A stretch of 16,526 nt of DNA from Synechococcus sp. UW140 (GTDB lineage: Bacteria > Cyanobacteriota > Cyanobacteriia > PCC-6307 > Cyanobiaceae). Of this stretch, positions 1 to 6,548 are shown piece by piece. The notes beneath the pieces are model-generated. The model did no database searches, was not told the DNA's origin, and saw only the letters and a list, made by a program, of their open reading frames with translations. The translations under genes and the position numbers were made by a program. The stretch's first letter is position 1. Every line of letters begins with the position of its first letter. Location: NCBI GenBank assembly GCA_945878795.1, contig CAMDWF010000009.1:1-16526 (forward strand). Direction: 5' to 3'.

Positions 1-435
1 CTCGCCGCCGAGGCAGGCGGTGGCGACGATCAACCCCTCGCTGTATTGCCGCAGTAGCTGCTTGTCGATGCAAGCCCGCGAGAAAATCCCCCGGCCCCGC
101 ATGCCCTGCAGGTGGCTGATGCTGGTGAGCTTGACCAGATTGCGGTATCCGGTGACGTTCTTGGCCAGCACCACCAGGTGATAGCGCCGTTCTTTTTTGG
201 GTTGGGGATCTGCAATCGAGCCGTTGATCACGTACATCTCATTGCCGATGATCGGCTTGATGCCGGCCTTGGTGCACAACTTCAGCAATTCGATGGCGCC
301 ATACATGACGCCGTGGTCGGTGAGCGCCAGGGCTGGCATGCCCAGCTCAACCGCCCTCTCCACCATCGCCGGCAGTTGGGAGGCTCCGTCCAGCAGGCTG
401 TAGTCGCTGTGGTTGTGGAGGGGGACGAAGGCCAA
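1..435 (-). CDS. dnaE: DNA polymerase III alpha subunit, N-terminal part (PHP domain), truncated by window edge
   Basis: This is the replicative polymerase subunit that extends DNA on both strands as part of the Pol III holoenzyme. Only the first 145 codons are present; the rest lies left of the window. The translation begins MAFVPLHNHSDYSLLDGAS and continues with the PHP-domain metal motifs LHNHS (residues 6-10) and LTDHG (38-42), then a GNEMYV stretch and YHLVVLAKN, all standard for bacterial DnaE. I chose TTG at 435-433 because an in-frame TGA sits only eight codons upstream, no ATG or GTG lies between, and known cyanobacterial DnaE proteins start at this point. The PHP His residues are intact, unlike the degenerate PHP of E. 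coli DnaE, which is compatible with metal binding. It follows gatA on the same strand with a 115-base gap containing a possible -10 box. Cyanobacterial DnaE can be split by an intein; this part shows none. Confidence 0.95.
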   Translation of the reverse strand, partial: MAFVPLHNHSDYSLLDGASQLPAMVERAVELGMPALALTDHGVMYGAIELLKLCTKAGIKPIIGNEMYVINGSIADPQPKKERRYHLVVLAKNVTGYRNLVKLTSISHLQGMRGRGIFSRACIDKQLLRQYSEGLIVATACLGGE

Positions 436-461
436 GGGGCGTGGGGTTGGCGGTGGGATTC

Positions 462-467
462 AGGTTA
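462..467 (-). promoter_or_regulatory. possible -10 box for dnaE
   Basis: On the minus strand TAACCT ends 26 bases before the TTG start of dnaE, in the 115-base gap after gatA. The hexamer resembles the TAnnnT -10 type of cyanobacterial sigma-70 promoters. I find no matching -35, so this is a weak inference. The rest of positions 436-550 shows no terminator or other structure. Confidence 0.25.
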
Positions 468-550
468 GGCCCCACCCATGGCCCGTAGTTGTTCATCGCA
501 CACCAGATATGGCGTCAGGAACCTTTCGCTATCAGGGTGACTTGGAGGGC

Positions 551-2032
551 TCAACCGATGGCATCCGCCACCAGGGCCGCTAGGGGCCTGCTGCTTTGCA
601 CCTGGGCCGCCGCTTCGTAGTGATGGGCGAGGCGCAGCAGCGTGGCTTCCTGCAACACGCCCCCGATCAATTGCAGGCCAATGGGCAGGCCTTGGTCGTC
701 GAAGCCGCAGGGCACACTGATGGCTGGCAGCCCGGCCATGTTGGCGGGGATGGTGAGCAGGTCTGCCAGGTACATGGCCAGGGGATCGTCGTTGTGGGCG
801 CCGAAGCCAAAGGCGGTGGTTGGCGCCGTTGGGCTCAGCAGCAGGTCCACCTGCTCGAAGGCCCGCTCGAAGTCCTGGCGTATTAATGTGCGGACCTGCT
901 GAGCTTTGTGGTAGTAGGCATCTACATAGCCCGCCGAAAGCGCGTAGGTGCCGATCAAGATGCGGCGTTGCACTTCATCGCCGAATCCCTCGGCTCGGCT
1001 GCGGGACGTCATCACCGCCAAGCTTTCGCTAGCGGCATCGGCGCGGCTGCGGTGGCCGTATTTCACCCCGTCGTAGCGGGCCAGGTTGGCTGAGGCCTCT
1101 GAAGGGGCGATGACGTAGTACGTGGCGATGCCGTCATTGAACCGGGGACAGCGGATGTCCACGAGTTCGCAGCCGAGTTGCTCCAGCTGCCTGGAGGCCA
1201 CCAGCACGCTTGCTTTAACCTGGGGATCGAGTCCCTCGGCCTCCAGGCATTCGCGGATGATGCCCACCCTCAGCCCCTTGACGGGTTGGTCAAGGGAGGC
1301 CCGGTAGTTCGGCACGGGGCTGTTCAGGCAGGTGGAATCCCTTGGGTCGGCACCGGCAATAACCTGCAGAATCTCGCTGCTGTCGGCGACGCTGTGGCTG
1401 AAGGGGCCCACCTGGTCGAGGGAACTGGCGAAGGCCACCAATCCCCAGCGGCTGACCCGGCCGTAGGTGGGCTTGAGGCCCACGACACCGCAAAAAGCAG
1501 CGGGTTGGCGGATCGATCCACCGGTGTCGGATCCAAGGGCCGCCACACATTCGCCGGCGGCGACGGCAGCGGCGCTGCCGCCCGAACTGCCCCCCGGCAC
1601 CCGTTGGGGATTCCAGGGGTTGCGGCTGGGGCCGAAGGCGGAGGTCTCGGTGGAGCTGCCCATGGCGAACTCGTCGAGGTTCGTCTTGCCGATCAGCACT
1701 CCGCCTGCCCGCCACAGGCGCTCGGTGACGGTGGATTCGTAGGGGGGCACAAAATCCTCAAGCATGCGGCTTGAGCAGGTGGTGCGAATGCCGCGAGTGC
1801 AAAGGTTGTCCTTGATGGCAATGGGGATGCCAGCCAGGGGCGGCAGCTCCTGGCCGGCTGCCCGGGCCAGGTCGATGCGGTCGGCATCGGCGAGGGCCCG
1901 TTCGCGGGTCACCTCCAGAAAGGCATGCACCTCAGCTTCGACCGAGTCAATGCGGGCCAGACAGTTTTCGGTCAGTTCCCGGGCCGAGACCTCCCCCTTG
2001 CGCAACCGCTGGCGCCATTCAGCGATGCCCAT
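551..2032 (-). CDS. gatA: Asp-tRNA(Asn)/Glu-tRNA(Gln) amidotransferase subunit A
   Basis: GatA is the glutaminase subunit of the GatCAB complex. It releases ammonia from glutamine, which GatB uses to convert Glu-tRNA(Gln), and often Asp-tRNA(Asn), to the amidated form in the cytoplasm. The 493-residue protein has the usual family length. The amidase-signature triad is complete: Lys74 in IAIKDN, cis-Ser149 in VPGGSSGGS and nucleophile Ser173 in SDTGGSIRQP. The spacing is identical to Staphylococcus GatA (79/154/178) shifted by five. The ATG at 2032 is preceded by an AAAGGG purine run that can serve as Shine-Dalgarno. Its stop is 115 bases before dnaE and its start 30 bases after DUF1816, so co-transcription with DUF1816 is likely. 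gatB and gatC are not in the window, as is common outside Firmicutes. Confidence 0.97.
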   Translation of the reverse strand: MGIAEWRQRLRKGEVSARELTENCLARIDSVEAEVHAFLEVTRERALADADRIDLARAAGQELPPLAGIPIAIKDNLCTRGIRTTCSSRMLEDFVPPYESTVTERLWRAGGVLIGKTNLDEFAMGSSTETSAFGPSRNPWNPQRVPGGSSGGSAAAVAAGECVAALGSDTGGSIRQPAAFCGVVGLKPTYGRVSRWGLVAFASSLDQVGPFSHSVADSSEILQVIAGADPRDSTCLNSPVPNYRASLDQPVKGLRVGIIRECLEAEGLDPQVKASVLVASRQLEQLGCELVDIRCPRFNDGIATYYVIAPSEASANLARYDGVKYGHRSRADAASESLAVMTSRSRAEGFGDEVQRRILIGTYALSAGYVDAYYHKAQQVRTLIRQDFERAFEQVDLLLSPTAPTTAFGFGAHNDDPLAMYLADLLTIPANMAGLPAISVPCGFDDQGLPIGLQLIGGVLQEATLLRLAHHYEAAAQVQSSRPLAALVADAIG

Positions 2033-2062
2033 CGACCCTTTGCTTCAAGAGGCTGGACGCTA

Positions 2063-2347
2063 TCAGCCGGCCCTGCCTGAGCGCAGGCCCAGATCCGGTG
2101 GGGGTCCCTCGCTGTAGATGGTGAGGGGTTCGCGGCGGCAGGTGCGCAGGACCCGGTATTGGAGCGAGGCGGTTCCTTCGGCCTGCAGATCGCCTAGAAA
2201 GGCCGGTAGGGCGAGATCCAGGCTGCGGCGCCGCCCAAACGGTCCGAACCAGTACTCGGCATCCGGGGAGCGACTCTCCACCCGCGCCCACCAAGCCAGA
2301 CCTAAGACATTGGCCAGAGTTCGCACTGTCCAGTGGAGGGGGTTCAT
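2063..2347 (-). CDS. DUF1816 domain protein, cyanobacterial
   Basis: A 94-residue protein of unknown function. It has the DUF1816 pattern known from cyanobacteria: a WWARVES segment (residues 19-25), an aromatic YWFGPF core (32-37) and a C-terminal REPLTIY stretch (72-78). The fold is small and probably cytoplasmic; there is no signal peptide or membrane helix. The ATG at 2347 follows directly after a run with no better start, and gives the family length of about 90-100 residues. The same frame stays open upstream into rlmB, but that part is only a shadow of rlmB. It lies 79 bases after rlmB and 30 bases before gatA on the same strand. The last 15 residues are Pro/Gly/Arg-rich and look like a lineage-specific tail. 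The family assignment is from remembered motif patterns. Confidence 0.85.
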   Translation of the reverse strand: MNPLHWTVRTLANVLGLAWWARVESRSPDAEYWFGPFGRRRSLDLALPAFLGDLQAEGTASLQYRVLRTCRREPLTIYSEGPPPDLGLRSGRAG

Positions 2348-2426
2348 GGATGGCAACGCGGAAATAGGGCCATGGAGACCGCCTTGGAGCCAAATCTTGC
2401 CGGCCCCAGAAGCGGCCGGGTCTGGC

Positions 2427-4406
2427 TCAAAGACGTATGTCGTTGTCGAAGAACGATGGTGCCCTGACTGCACTCCAGGGTCCATCGCCCCCGCCAACCA
2501 CCTCCCGGCCGTTCCCCAGGCTGGCGTCCTGGCTGCTGGCACCAGTGGCCAAGGCTTCCCCAAGGGAGATCGCGGCTTGCCTGGGCTCTGCCAAGGGTTC
2601 GCTTTGGGGTGTTGCTGCCGCCCCCGGGTCAGGTTCCGCTGCGCTGATCGATTGGGCGGGCTGGGGAGATGGCGGCAGCTGGGCCGCGAGTTCCGAGGGC
2701 TCGCTAGGCATGGTTTCGGAGCCTGCAGCAGCATTGCCGGCCGCGATTGGCTCGTCGCTGGCCTCCAGGGACTCGTCCAACTCGGCATCGAAAGCGTCGG
2801 TCTCGGGCGCTTCATCAAGGCCCACCAGGGGAGTGCTGGCCATGGCGGGGCGCACCAGCCGCGGGGCGGGGGCGCTGCCTTGCAGTCCTGCCATCCAGCC
2901 GCGCCGGGCAATCTCATAGAGCAACAGGGCGGTGGCCACGGAGGCATTCAGGCTTGGGGTGGCGCCGCGCAAGGGGATGCGCACGAGTTGGTCGCAATTG
3001 CGGCGGGTCAGCAGCGAGAGGCCATCGCCTTCAGATCCGGTGACCACGACCAGGGGCCCCTCCAGGTTGGCCTCCTCCAGGGTGACGCTGCCCTCTTCCG
3101 CCAGGCCGATAACCCGGTAACCCTCCTGCTTGAGGGTTTCCAGGGAGCGATTCAGGTTGACCACCCGGGCCACGGGCAGGTGCTCAAGGGCGCCGGCCGC
3201 CACCTTGGCCACCGAACCAGTGAGTCCGGCGTTGCGCCGTTGGGGCAGCACCATGCCATGGGCCCCGAGGGCCTCAGCACTGCGCAGGATGGCCCCCAGG
3301 TTGTGGGGATCGGTGAGACCATCCACCGCCATCAGCAGGGGCGCTTCACCGAGGGCGTTGCAGCCCTCGATGAGGCTGGTCAGGTCGAGGGTTTCGGCGG
3401 CGGCCGGTTGCAGCACGATGCCCTGGTGGACGGCACCACCGCTGATCTGGCCCAGCCGCGCCCAGGTGACTTCTTCGACCAGCACGCCGGAGGACTTGGC
3501 TTCACGCAGGAGCTGCAGGAAGCGGGGGCTGAAACGCATTTCCGGCGTACACCAGACGCGATGAACGGGCCGCCCGCCCTCGAGTACCGCCAGGCTCGAA
3601 TGCCGACCCCAGACCAGGTCTGAGGGGGCATCGGCGGAGAAGCTTTCCTGCTCTTCCAGTCCTTCGCTCGCCCTTGGCGGGGAGCCGGTGGGGGATAGGG
3701 AACGGGCTGGAGGGCGCCCAAAGGGTCCCCTGGCCCCCGGCCGGGGCCGGCGATCCCCATCGCGCAAACCTTGGGGCCCATCTCCGCTAAACCGGGGCCG
3801 ATCGAAGGACGGGCGGTTGTCGCGGGAGCCGGCACCGCCTTCGCGGTTGAACGGGCGACCATCGCGGCTGGGTCGCCCTTCCGGGCGGCCGCCATTGTCG
3901 CGCCTGAGACCGGGGCGGCGATCTGCTGAGGGCCTGCTGAAGCGTTCAGCACCGGGACGATCGAAGCGGGCACGGTCGCCGCCGGGTCTTTCTCCCCAAG
4001 ATCTGTCACTGCGGGGACGATCAAAATTGGGTCGCTCTCCCCCACTCCGTTCTGGGCCCGAGCGCGGCGGACCGGAGCGGGGCGGGCCCGAGCGCTCGAA
4101 GCCAGGCCGTTTGCCTTCGAAGGAGCGGCCTTCGCTGGATTGACCCTGATAGGGCTTGCGCTCGTAGGGCTTTGCTTCGAAATTTTTGCCTTCATAGGGT
4201 TTAGCCCCATAGGACCTGCCTTCGGAAGATCCCCGGTCGAAGGGGGGGCGATCAGCGGAGCCCTCGGGGCGGCGGCCCGCCCCCCAGCGCGGCGGCGGGC
4301 CCGAAGCGGAAGAGGGAACGCGCCGGCCCCCTCCGCCTCCCTCGGGTCGGCCGCCGGGGCGCCGTTGGAAACGGTTGTCGGAGCGACGATTTGGAGGCTG
4401 GCTCAT
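2427..4406 (-). CDS. rlmB: RlmB/TrmH-type 23S rRNA 2'-O-methyltransferase with extended disordered ends
   Basis: A SPOUT-class (SpoU) S-adenosylmethionine enzyme predicted to methylate a ribose 2'-OH in 23S rRNA (G2251 for E. coli RlmB). Residues 264-340 form the substrate-binding domain (VWGRHSSLAVLEGGRPVHRVW onward, L30e-like). The knotted catalytic domain is at about 355-505, with motif 1 DGLTDPHNLGAILRSAEALG (Asn369, Arg375), motif 2 VVVTGSEGDGLS (453-464) and motif 3 RIPLRGATPSLNASVATALL. The protein is 659 residues against about 245-270 for typical RlmB. The excess is an Arg/Gly/Pro/Ser head (1-250) and an acidic Ala/Pro/Ser tail (about 527-650) ending SFFDNDIRL. The start ATG overlaps the mrnC stop by four bases (ATGA), so translation is probably coupled. 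The mrnC-rlmB pairing is also known from Bacillus. The enzyme class is secure; the exact methylated nucleotide is not. Confidence 0.93.
   Translation of the reverse strand: MSQPPNRRSDNRFQRRPGGRPEGGGGGRRVPSSASGPPPRWGAGRRPEGSADRPPFDRGSSEGRSYGAKPYEGKNFEAKPYERKPYQGQSSEGRSFEGKRPGFERSGPPRSGPPRSGPERSGGERPNFDRPRSDRSWGERPGGDRARFDRPGAERFSRPSADRRPGLRRDNGGRPEGRPSRDGRPFNREGGAGSRDNRPSFDRPRFSGDGPQGLRDGDRRPRPGARGPFGRPPARSLSPTGSPPRASEGLEEQESFSADAPSDLVWGRHSSLAVLEGGRPVHRVWCTPEMRFSPRFLQLLREAKSSGVLVEEVTWARLGQISGGAVHQGIVLQPAAAETLDLTSLIEGCNALGEAPLLMAVDGLTDPHNLGAILRSAEALGAHGMVLPQRRNAGLTGSVAKVAAGALEHLPVARVVNLNRSLETLKQEGYRVIGLAEEGSVTLEEANLEGPLVVVTGSEGDGLSLLTRRNCDQLVRIPLRGATPSLNASVATALLLYEIARRGWMAGLQGSAPAPRLVRPAMASTPLVGLDEAPETDAFDAELDESLEASDEPIAAGNAAAGSETMPSEPSELAAQLPPSPQPAQSISAAEPDPGAAATPQSEPLAEPRQAAISLGEALATGASSQDASLGNGREVVGGGDGPWSAVRAPSFFDNDIRL
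3657..4406 (-). other. Arg-rich low-complexity region of RlmB (residues 1-250)
   Basis: By hand count the first 250 residues hold about 52 Arg, 5 Lys, 15 Asp and 16 Glu, a net charge near +26, with Gly, Pro and Ser making up most of the rest. Aromatics are spaced singly: FDR recurs at 56, 128, 148 and 201, and KPY/SYG/NFE/SFE units recur at about 66-97. The open frame has normal strong codon bias with G/C third positions, so this is maintained coding sequence rather than a frameshift artefact. Confidence 0.85.
4041..4094 (-). repeat. short tandem coding repeat RSGPP in RlmB head
   Basis: Residues 105-122 of RlmB consist of RSGPP, RSGPP, RSGPE and RSG, that is three and a half 15-base units. 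It is a small in-frame tandem repeat of the kind that expands or contracts by replication slippage. Confidence 0.8.
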
Positions 4407-4861
4407 GGGTTGGGAGGCGGTGGGGAAGGGTCGGTCTTATCGAGGTGGACCAGCAACTCGGCCAGCCGCTGGGGATTCCGAAGAAAGAGCCATCCCAGCA
4501 TCGTCTCAAATCCCGTGGCCTGTCCGTACGTGCCCGCCGAACCACCGCGACAGGAGCCCCGGGCCCGATTGCGTCCCCGTCGGGCCAGATCGCGTTCGTT
4601 ATCGTTAAGGAGCGGTTCGAGTTGTTGCAGGGCTTGGGCCTGGGCTTCAGCCTTCACCTTGGCGACCACAGCTCGGTGCAGATCGTCGCTGCGACCGGCC
4701 CGCTGACAGTGGCGCAGTCGCTGGTGCAGTTCCCACACCGCATCACCTAACCAGGCCAATTGCAAGGGACCAAGATTCTCGTCCGCCGGGGAAGGGGGCA
4801 GATGGTTCAACCAAAGGAGTTCGGGCTGGAGGCCCGATTCAGGCGGCGCCGAATTGGGCAA
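4403..4861 (-). CDS. mrnC: Mini-ribonuclease III
   Basis: A small RNase III-type nuclease lacking the dsRNA-binding domain. In Bacillus Mini-III matures the 5' and 3' ends of 23S rRNA. The 152-residue protein carries the family signatures LGPLQLAWLGDAVWELHQR (residues 30-48), with catalytic Asp40, an RRGRNR element (94-99), and ATGFETMLGWLFL (115-127), with catalytic Glu119. The product acts as a dimer in the cytoplasm. The listed start is TTG at 4861, which overlaps the end of the upstream STAS gene by 23 bases. No good Shine-Dalgarno is visible, and a second TTG at 4810 (residue 18) is an alternative that would leave the overlap out. The stop overlaps the rlmB start as ATGA. Both neighbours thus act on 23S rRNA. 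The residues after 142 are a Pro-rich tail. Confidence 0.92.
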   Translation of the reverse strand: MPNSAPPESGLQPELLWLNHLPPSPADENLGPLQLAWLGDAVWELHQRLRHCQRAGRSDDLHRAVVAKVKAEAQAQALQQLEPLLNDNERDLARRGRNRARGSCRGGSAGTYGQATGFETMLGWLFLRNPQRLAELLVHLDKTDPSPPPPNP

Positions 4862-5189
4862 GGGCGGCTTCGAGGGAGGGCTGAAGATTCAGGAAGGCTT
4901 CGAGACGCACCAGCTTGAGGGTTTGCACGACCCTGGCATTGCCGATCATTGCGAATGAAGTGCCGCTCTCCTTGCAGTTCTTGGCAAGTTGCACGAGGGC
5001 CCCTAAGCCCGAGGAATCGATAAAATCGATGCGGCTCAGATCAATGATGAGAGGCAGGGAGGCCCCTTGGCTGTGTTCGGCGATGTAGGCGCTGAACTGC
5101 TTGTCCGAATAGGCATCCAGTTGACCCGTAAAGCCAAAGACCAAAGCTTGGTCTGTTTTGTCGCAGCCCCCCCTCAGGGAAACGGTCAA
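4839..5189 (-). CDS. STAS-domain protein, anti-sigma-factor-antagonist-like
   Basis: A single STAS domain of 116 residues, as in SpoIIAA/RsbV partner-switching proteins that bind anti-sigma kinases when unphosphorylated. The hallmark IDLSRIDFIDSSGLGALV is at residues 49-66, with Ser59/Ser60 at the position normally phosphorylated. There are no transmembrane helices, so it is a stand-alone cytosolic regulator rather than a SulP transporter tail. No cognate kinase or PP2C phosphatase is in the window. In unicellular cyanobacteria such proteins may act on circadian, stress or transporter control; the partner here cannot be told. The annotated start is TTG at 5189. However, an AGGAG lies exactly 8 bases before an in-frame ATC at 5207-5205, so the true start may be six codons earlier. 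It begins a new unit (STAS, mrnC, rlmB), 130 bases after carA. Confidence 0.9.
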   Translation of the reverse strand: MTVSLRGGCDKTDQALVFGFTGQLDAYSDKQFSAYIAEHSQGASLPLIIDLSRIDFIDSSGLGALVQLAKNCKESGTSFAMIGNARVVQTLKLVRLEAFLNLQPSLEAALAQFGAA

Positions 5190-5215
5190 ACGCTGCAGTT
5201 CAGTGATTGGTCTAG

Positions 5216-5220
5216 CTCCT
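5216..5220 (-). promoter_or_regulatory. Shine-Dalgarno AGGAG of the STAS gene, pointing to an ATC codon
   Basis: Minus-strand AGGAG at 5220-5216 is separated by eight bases from ATC (5207-5205), the ideal spacing for initiation. The next conventional start, TTG at 5189, is 26 bases from it, too far. An in-frame TGA overlaps the start of the purine run, so no earlier start is possible. Confidence 0.5.
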
Positions 5221-5237
5221 CAGGTAGCAACGGCGGC

Positions 5238-5243
5238 AGTGTA
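5238..5243 (-). promoter_or_regulatory. possible -10 box for the STAS-mrnC-rlmB unit
   Basis: Minus-strand TACACT, preceded by TGAC, lies 18 bases upstream of the AGGAG ribosome-binding site in the 130-base gap after carA. It is a good TAnnnT match. No clear -35 is present at 16-18 bases upstream. I see no convincing terminator for carA in 5244-5318. Confidence 0.4.
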
Positions 5244-5318
5244 GTCATCCTCCGCCGGTCGCGCAGAAATATTTTGAATTCCAGCCGCCCTGGCAAGGAT
5301 CACCGGCCCTAGATGGAA

Positions 5319-6548
5319 TCAGCGACGCTGGGCCATCAGGGAAACGAAGCGTCCGAAATGGTGGTCCGAGTCGTGGGGGCCCGGACTGGCTTCAGGGTGG
5401 TATTGGACGCCGAAGGCCGGTTGATCCAGCAAGCTCAGGGCCGCCACCGTCCGGTCGTTGAGATTGTGGTGGGTGATCCGTACCTGCCCCACCGGCAAGG
5501 AGTCGGCCGCCAGGGCGAATCCGTGGTTCTGGCTGGTGATCTCTACCTGGCCAGGGCTGCCGCAGGGGTGGTTGAGACCCCGGTGGCCATACTCCAGCTT
5601 GAAGGTGCGGCCGCCCAGGGCGAGGCCCAGGATCTGGTGGCCTAGGCAGATGCCAAACAGGGGGAGATCTGGCTGGTTGAGCAGTTGGCCGGCCAGGGCA
5701 ATGCCCTCGCTCACCGCCGCCGGATCGCCCGGTCCGTTGGAGAGAAACACCCCCTCAGGCTGGTGCTGGAGCACCTCTTCGAGGCTGGCGTTGGCGGGGA
5801 CCACCGTGACCTCGCAGCCGTGGGCCACCAGCCGTTCGAGAATGGCTCGTTTGATGCCGAAATCCACTGCCACAACCCGATAAGGCCGTTCAGGCTGGAC
5901 CTGGAGTCGCTGATCGAACTCCACCTCACAGAGCCGGGACCAGCCATAGGACTCACCGGTGCTGACCGTTGCGGCCAGATTCAGCCCAGCCATCGAAGGG
6001 GAAGACCGCACCCTCTGCAGCAACATCGAGGGGCTCAGTCCCTCGCTGCTGATGGCGCCGTTGATCGAGCCGCCCTGGCGCAGGTGGCGGACCAGGGCCC
6101 GGGTGTCGACGTCACGGATGCCCACCACTCCATGGCGCTGCAACCAGCGCTCGAGCTCTTCTGTGGCCCGCCAGTTGCTGGCCACCGGGGAAAGGCGCCG
6201 GGTGATCAGGCCCCTGACATGGGGGCGGTTAGCTTCCTGGTCCTGGGGATTGATCCCGGTGTTTCCCAGTTCGGGATAGGTGAAGGTGACTAGTTGGCCT
6301 GCGTAGCTGGGGTCGGTCATGACCTCCTGGTAGCCCGTCATGCCGGTGTTGAAGACCACTTCACCGATGGCGGTGCCGCGGGCGCCGCAGGCCAGACCCC
6401 GCAGCACGGTTCCATCGGCCAGCACCAACAGAGCGGTTGGTGCAGCCTCAGCTGCGGCATCGCTACTGGCACTGGGCCCGGGGATAAGGGAGGGCACTGG
6501 GGTCGTGGCGGTCTCGGACACCAGGGGCGGCTCAGTTGAAGCGATCAT
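5319..6548 (-). CDS. carA: Carbamoyl-phosphate synthase small (glutaminase) subunit
   Basis: CarA hydrolyses glutamine and channels ammonia to CarB for carbamoyl phosphate, the shared precursor of arginine and pyrimidines. The 409-residue protein has the N-terminal CPSase small-chain domain (about 38-185; FNTGMTGYQEVMTDPSYAGQ at 66-85) and a class I glutamine amidotransferase domain. The latter has nucleophile Cys301 in FGICLGHQ, and His384 and Glu386 in YHPEASPGPHDSDH. The NGPGDP oxyanion motif is at 271-276. The ATG at 6548 overlaps the trpD stop by four bases (ATGA), which fixes the start and implies translational coupling. It gives an N-terminal extension of about 36 Ala/Pro/Ser/Thr-rich residues before the conserved ALLVLADGT; the family is usually near 380 residues. 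carB is elsewhere. Pairing with trpD links two glutamine/anthranilate-branch enzymes in one transcript. Confidence 0.97.
   Translation of the reverse strand: MIASTEPPLVSETATTPVPSLIPGPSASSDAAAEAAPTALLVLADGTVLRGLACGARGTAIGEVVFNTGMTGYQEVMTDPSYAGQLVTFTYPELGNTGINPQDQEANRPHVRGLITRRLSPVASNWRATEELERWLQRHGVVGIRDVDTRALVRHLRQGGSINGAISSEGLSPSMLLQRVRSSPSMAGLNLAATVSTGESYGWSRLCEVEFDQRLQVQPERPYRVVAVDFGIKRAILERLVAHGCEVTVVPANASLEEVLQHQPEGVFLSNGPGDPAAVSEGIALAGQLLNQPDLPLFGICLGHQILGLALGGRTFKLEYGHRGLNHPCGSPGQVEITSQNHGFALAADSLPVGQVRITHHNLNDRTVAALSLLDQPAFGVQYHPEASPGPHDSDHHFGRFVSLMAQRR

Noticed and set aside
2019..2393. 124-codon minus-strand frame overlapping DUF1816
   Set aside because: Arg/Pro/Gly-rich shadow; the DUF1816 frame carries the family motifs and better spacing to gatA.
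2348..2426. CCGGCC/GGCCGG hairpin as terminator after rlmB
   Set aside because: Six-pair stem but no following T run on the minus strand, so it does not qualify; rlmB and DUF1816 may be co-transcribed.
2118..3623. 501-codon plus-strand frame opposite DUF1816 and rlmB
   Set aside because: No family motif, low-complexity Gly/Gln/His composition, and both opposite genes have clear motifs.
3657..4406. Repetitive GC-rich stretch that could look like a CRISPR or minisatellite
   Set aside because: Units are short, degenerate and in frame with RlmB; there are no regularly spaced identical repeats with unique spacers.
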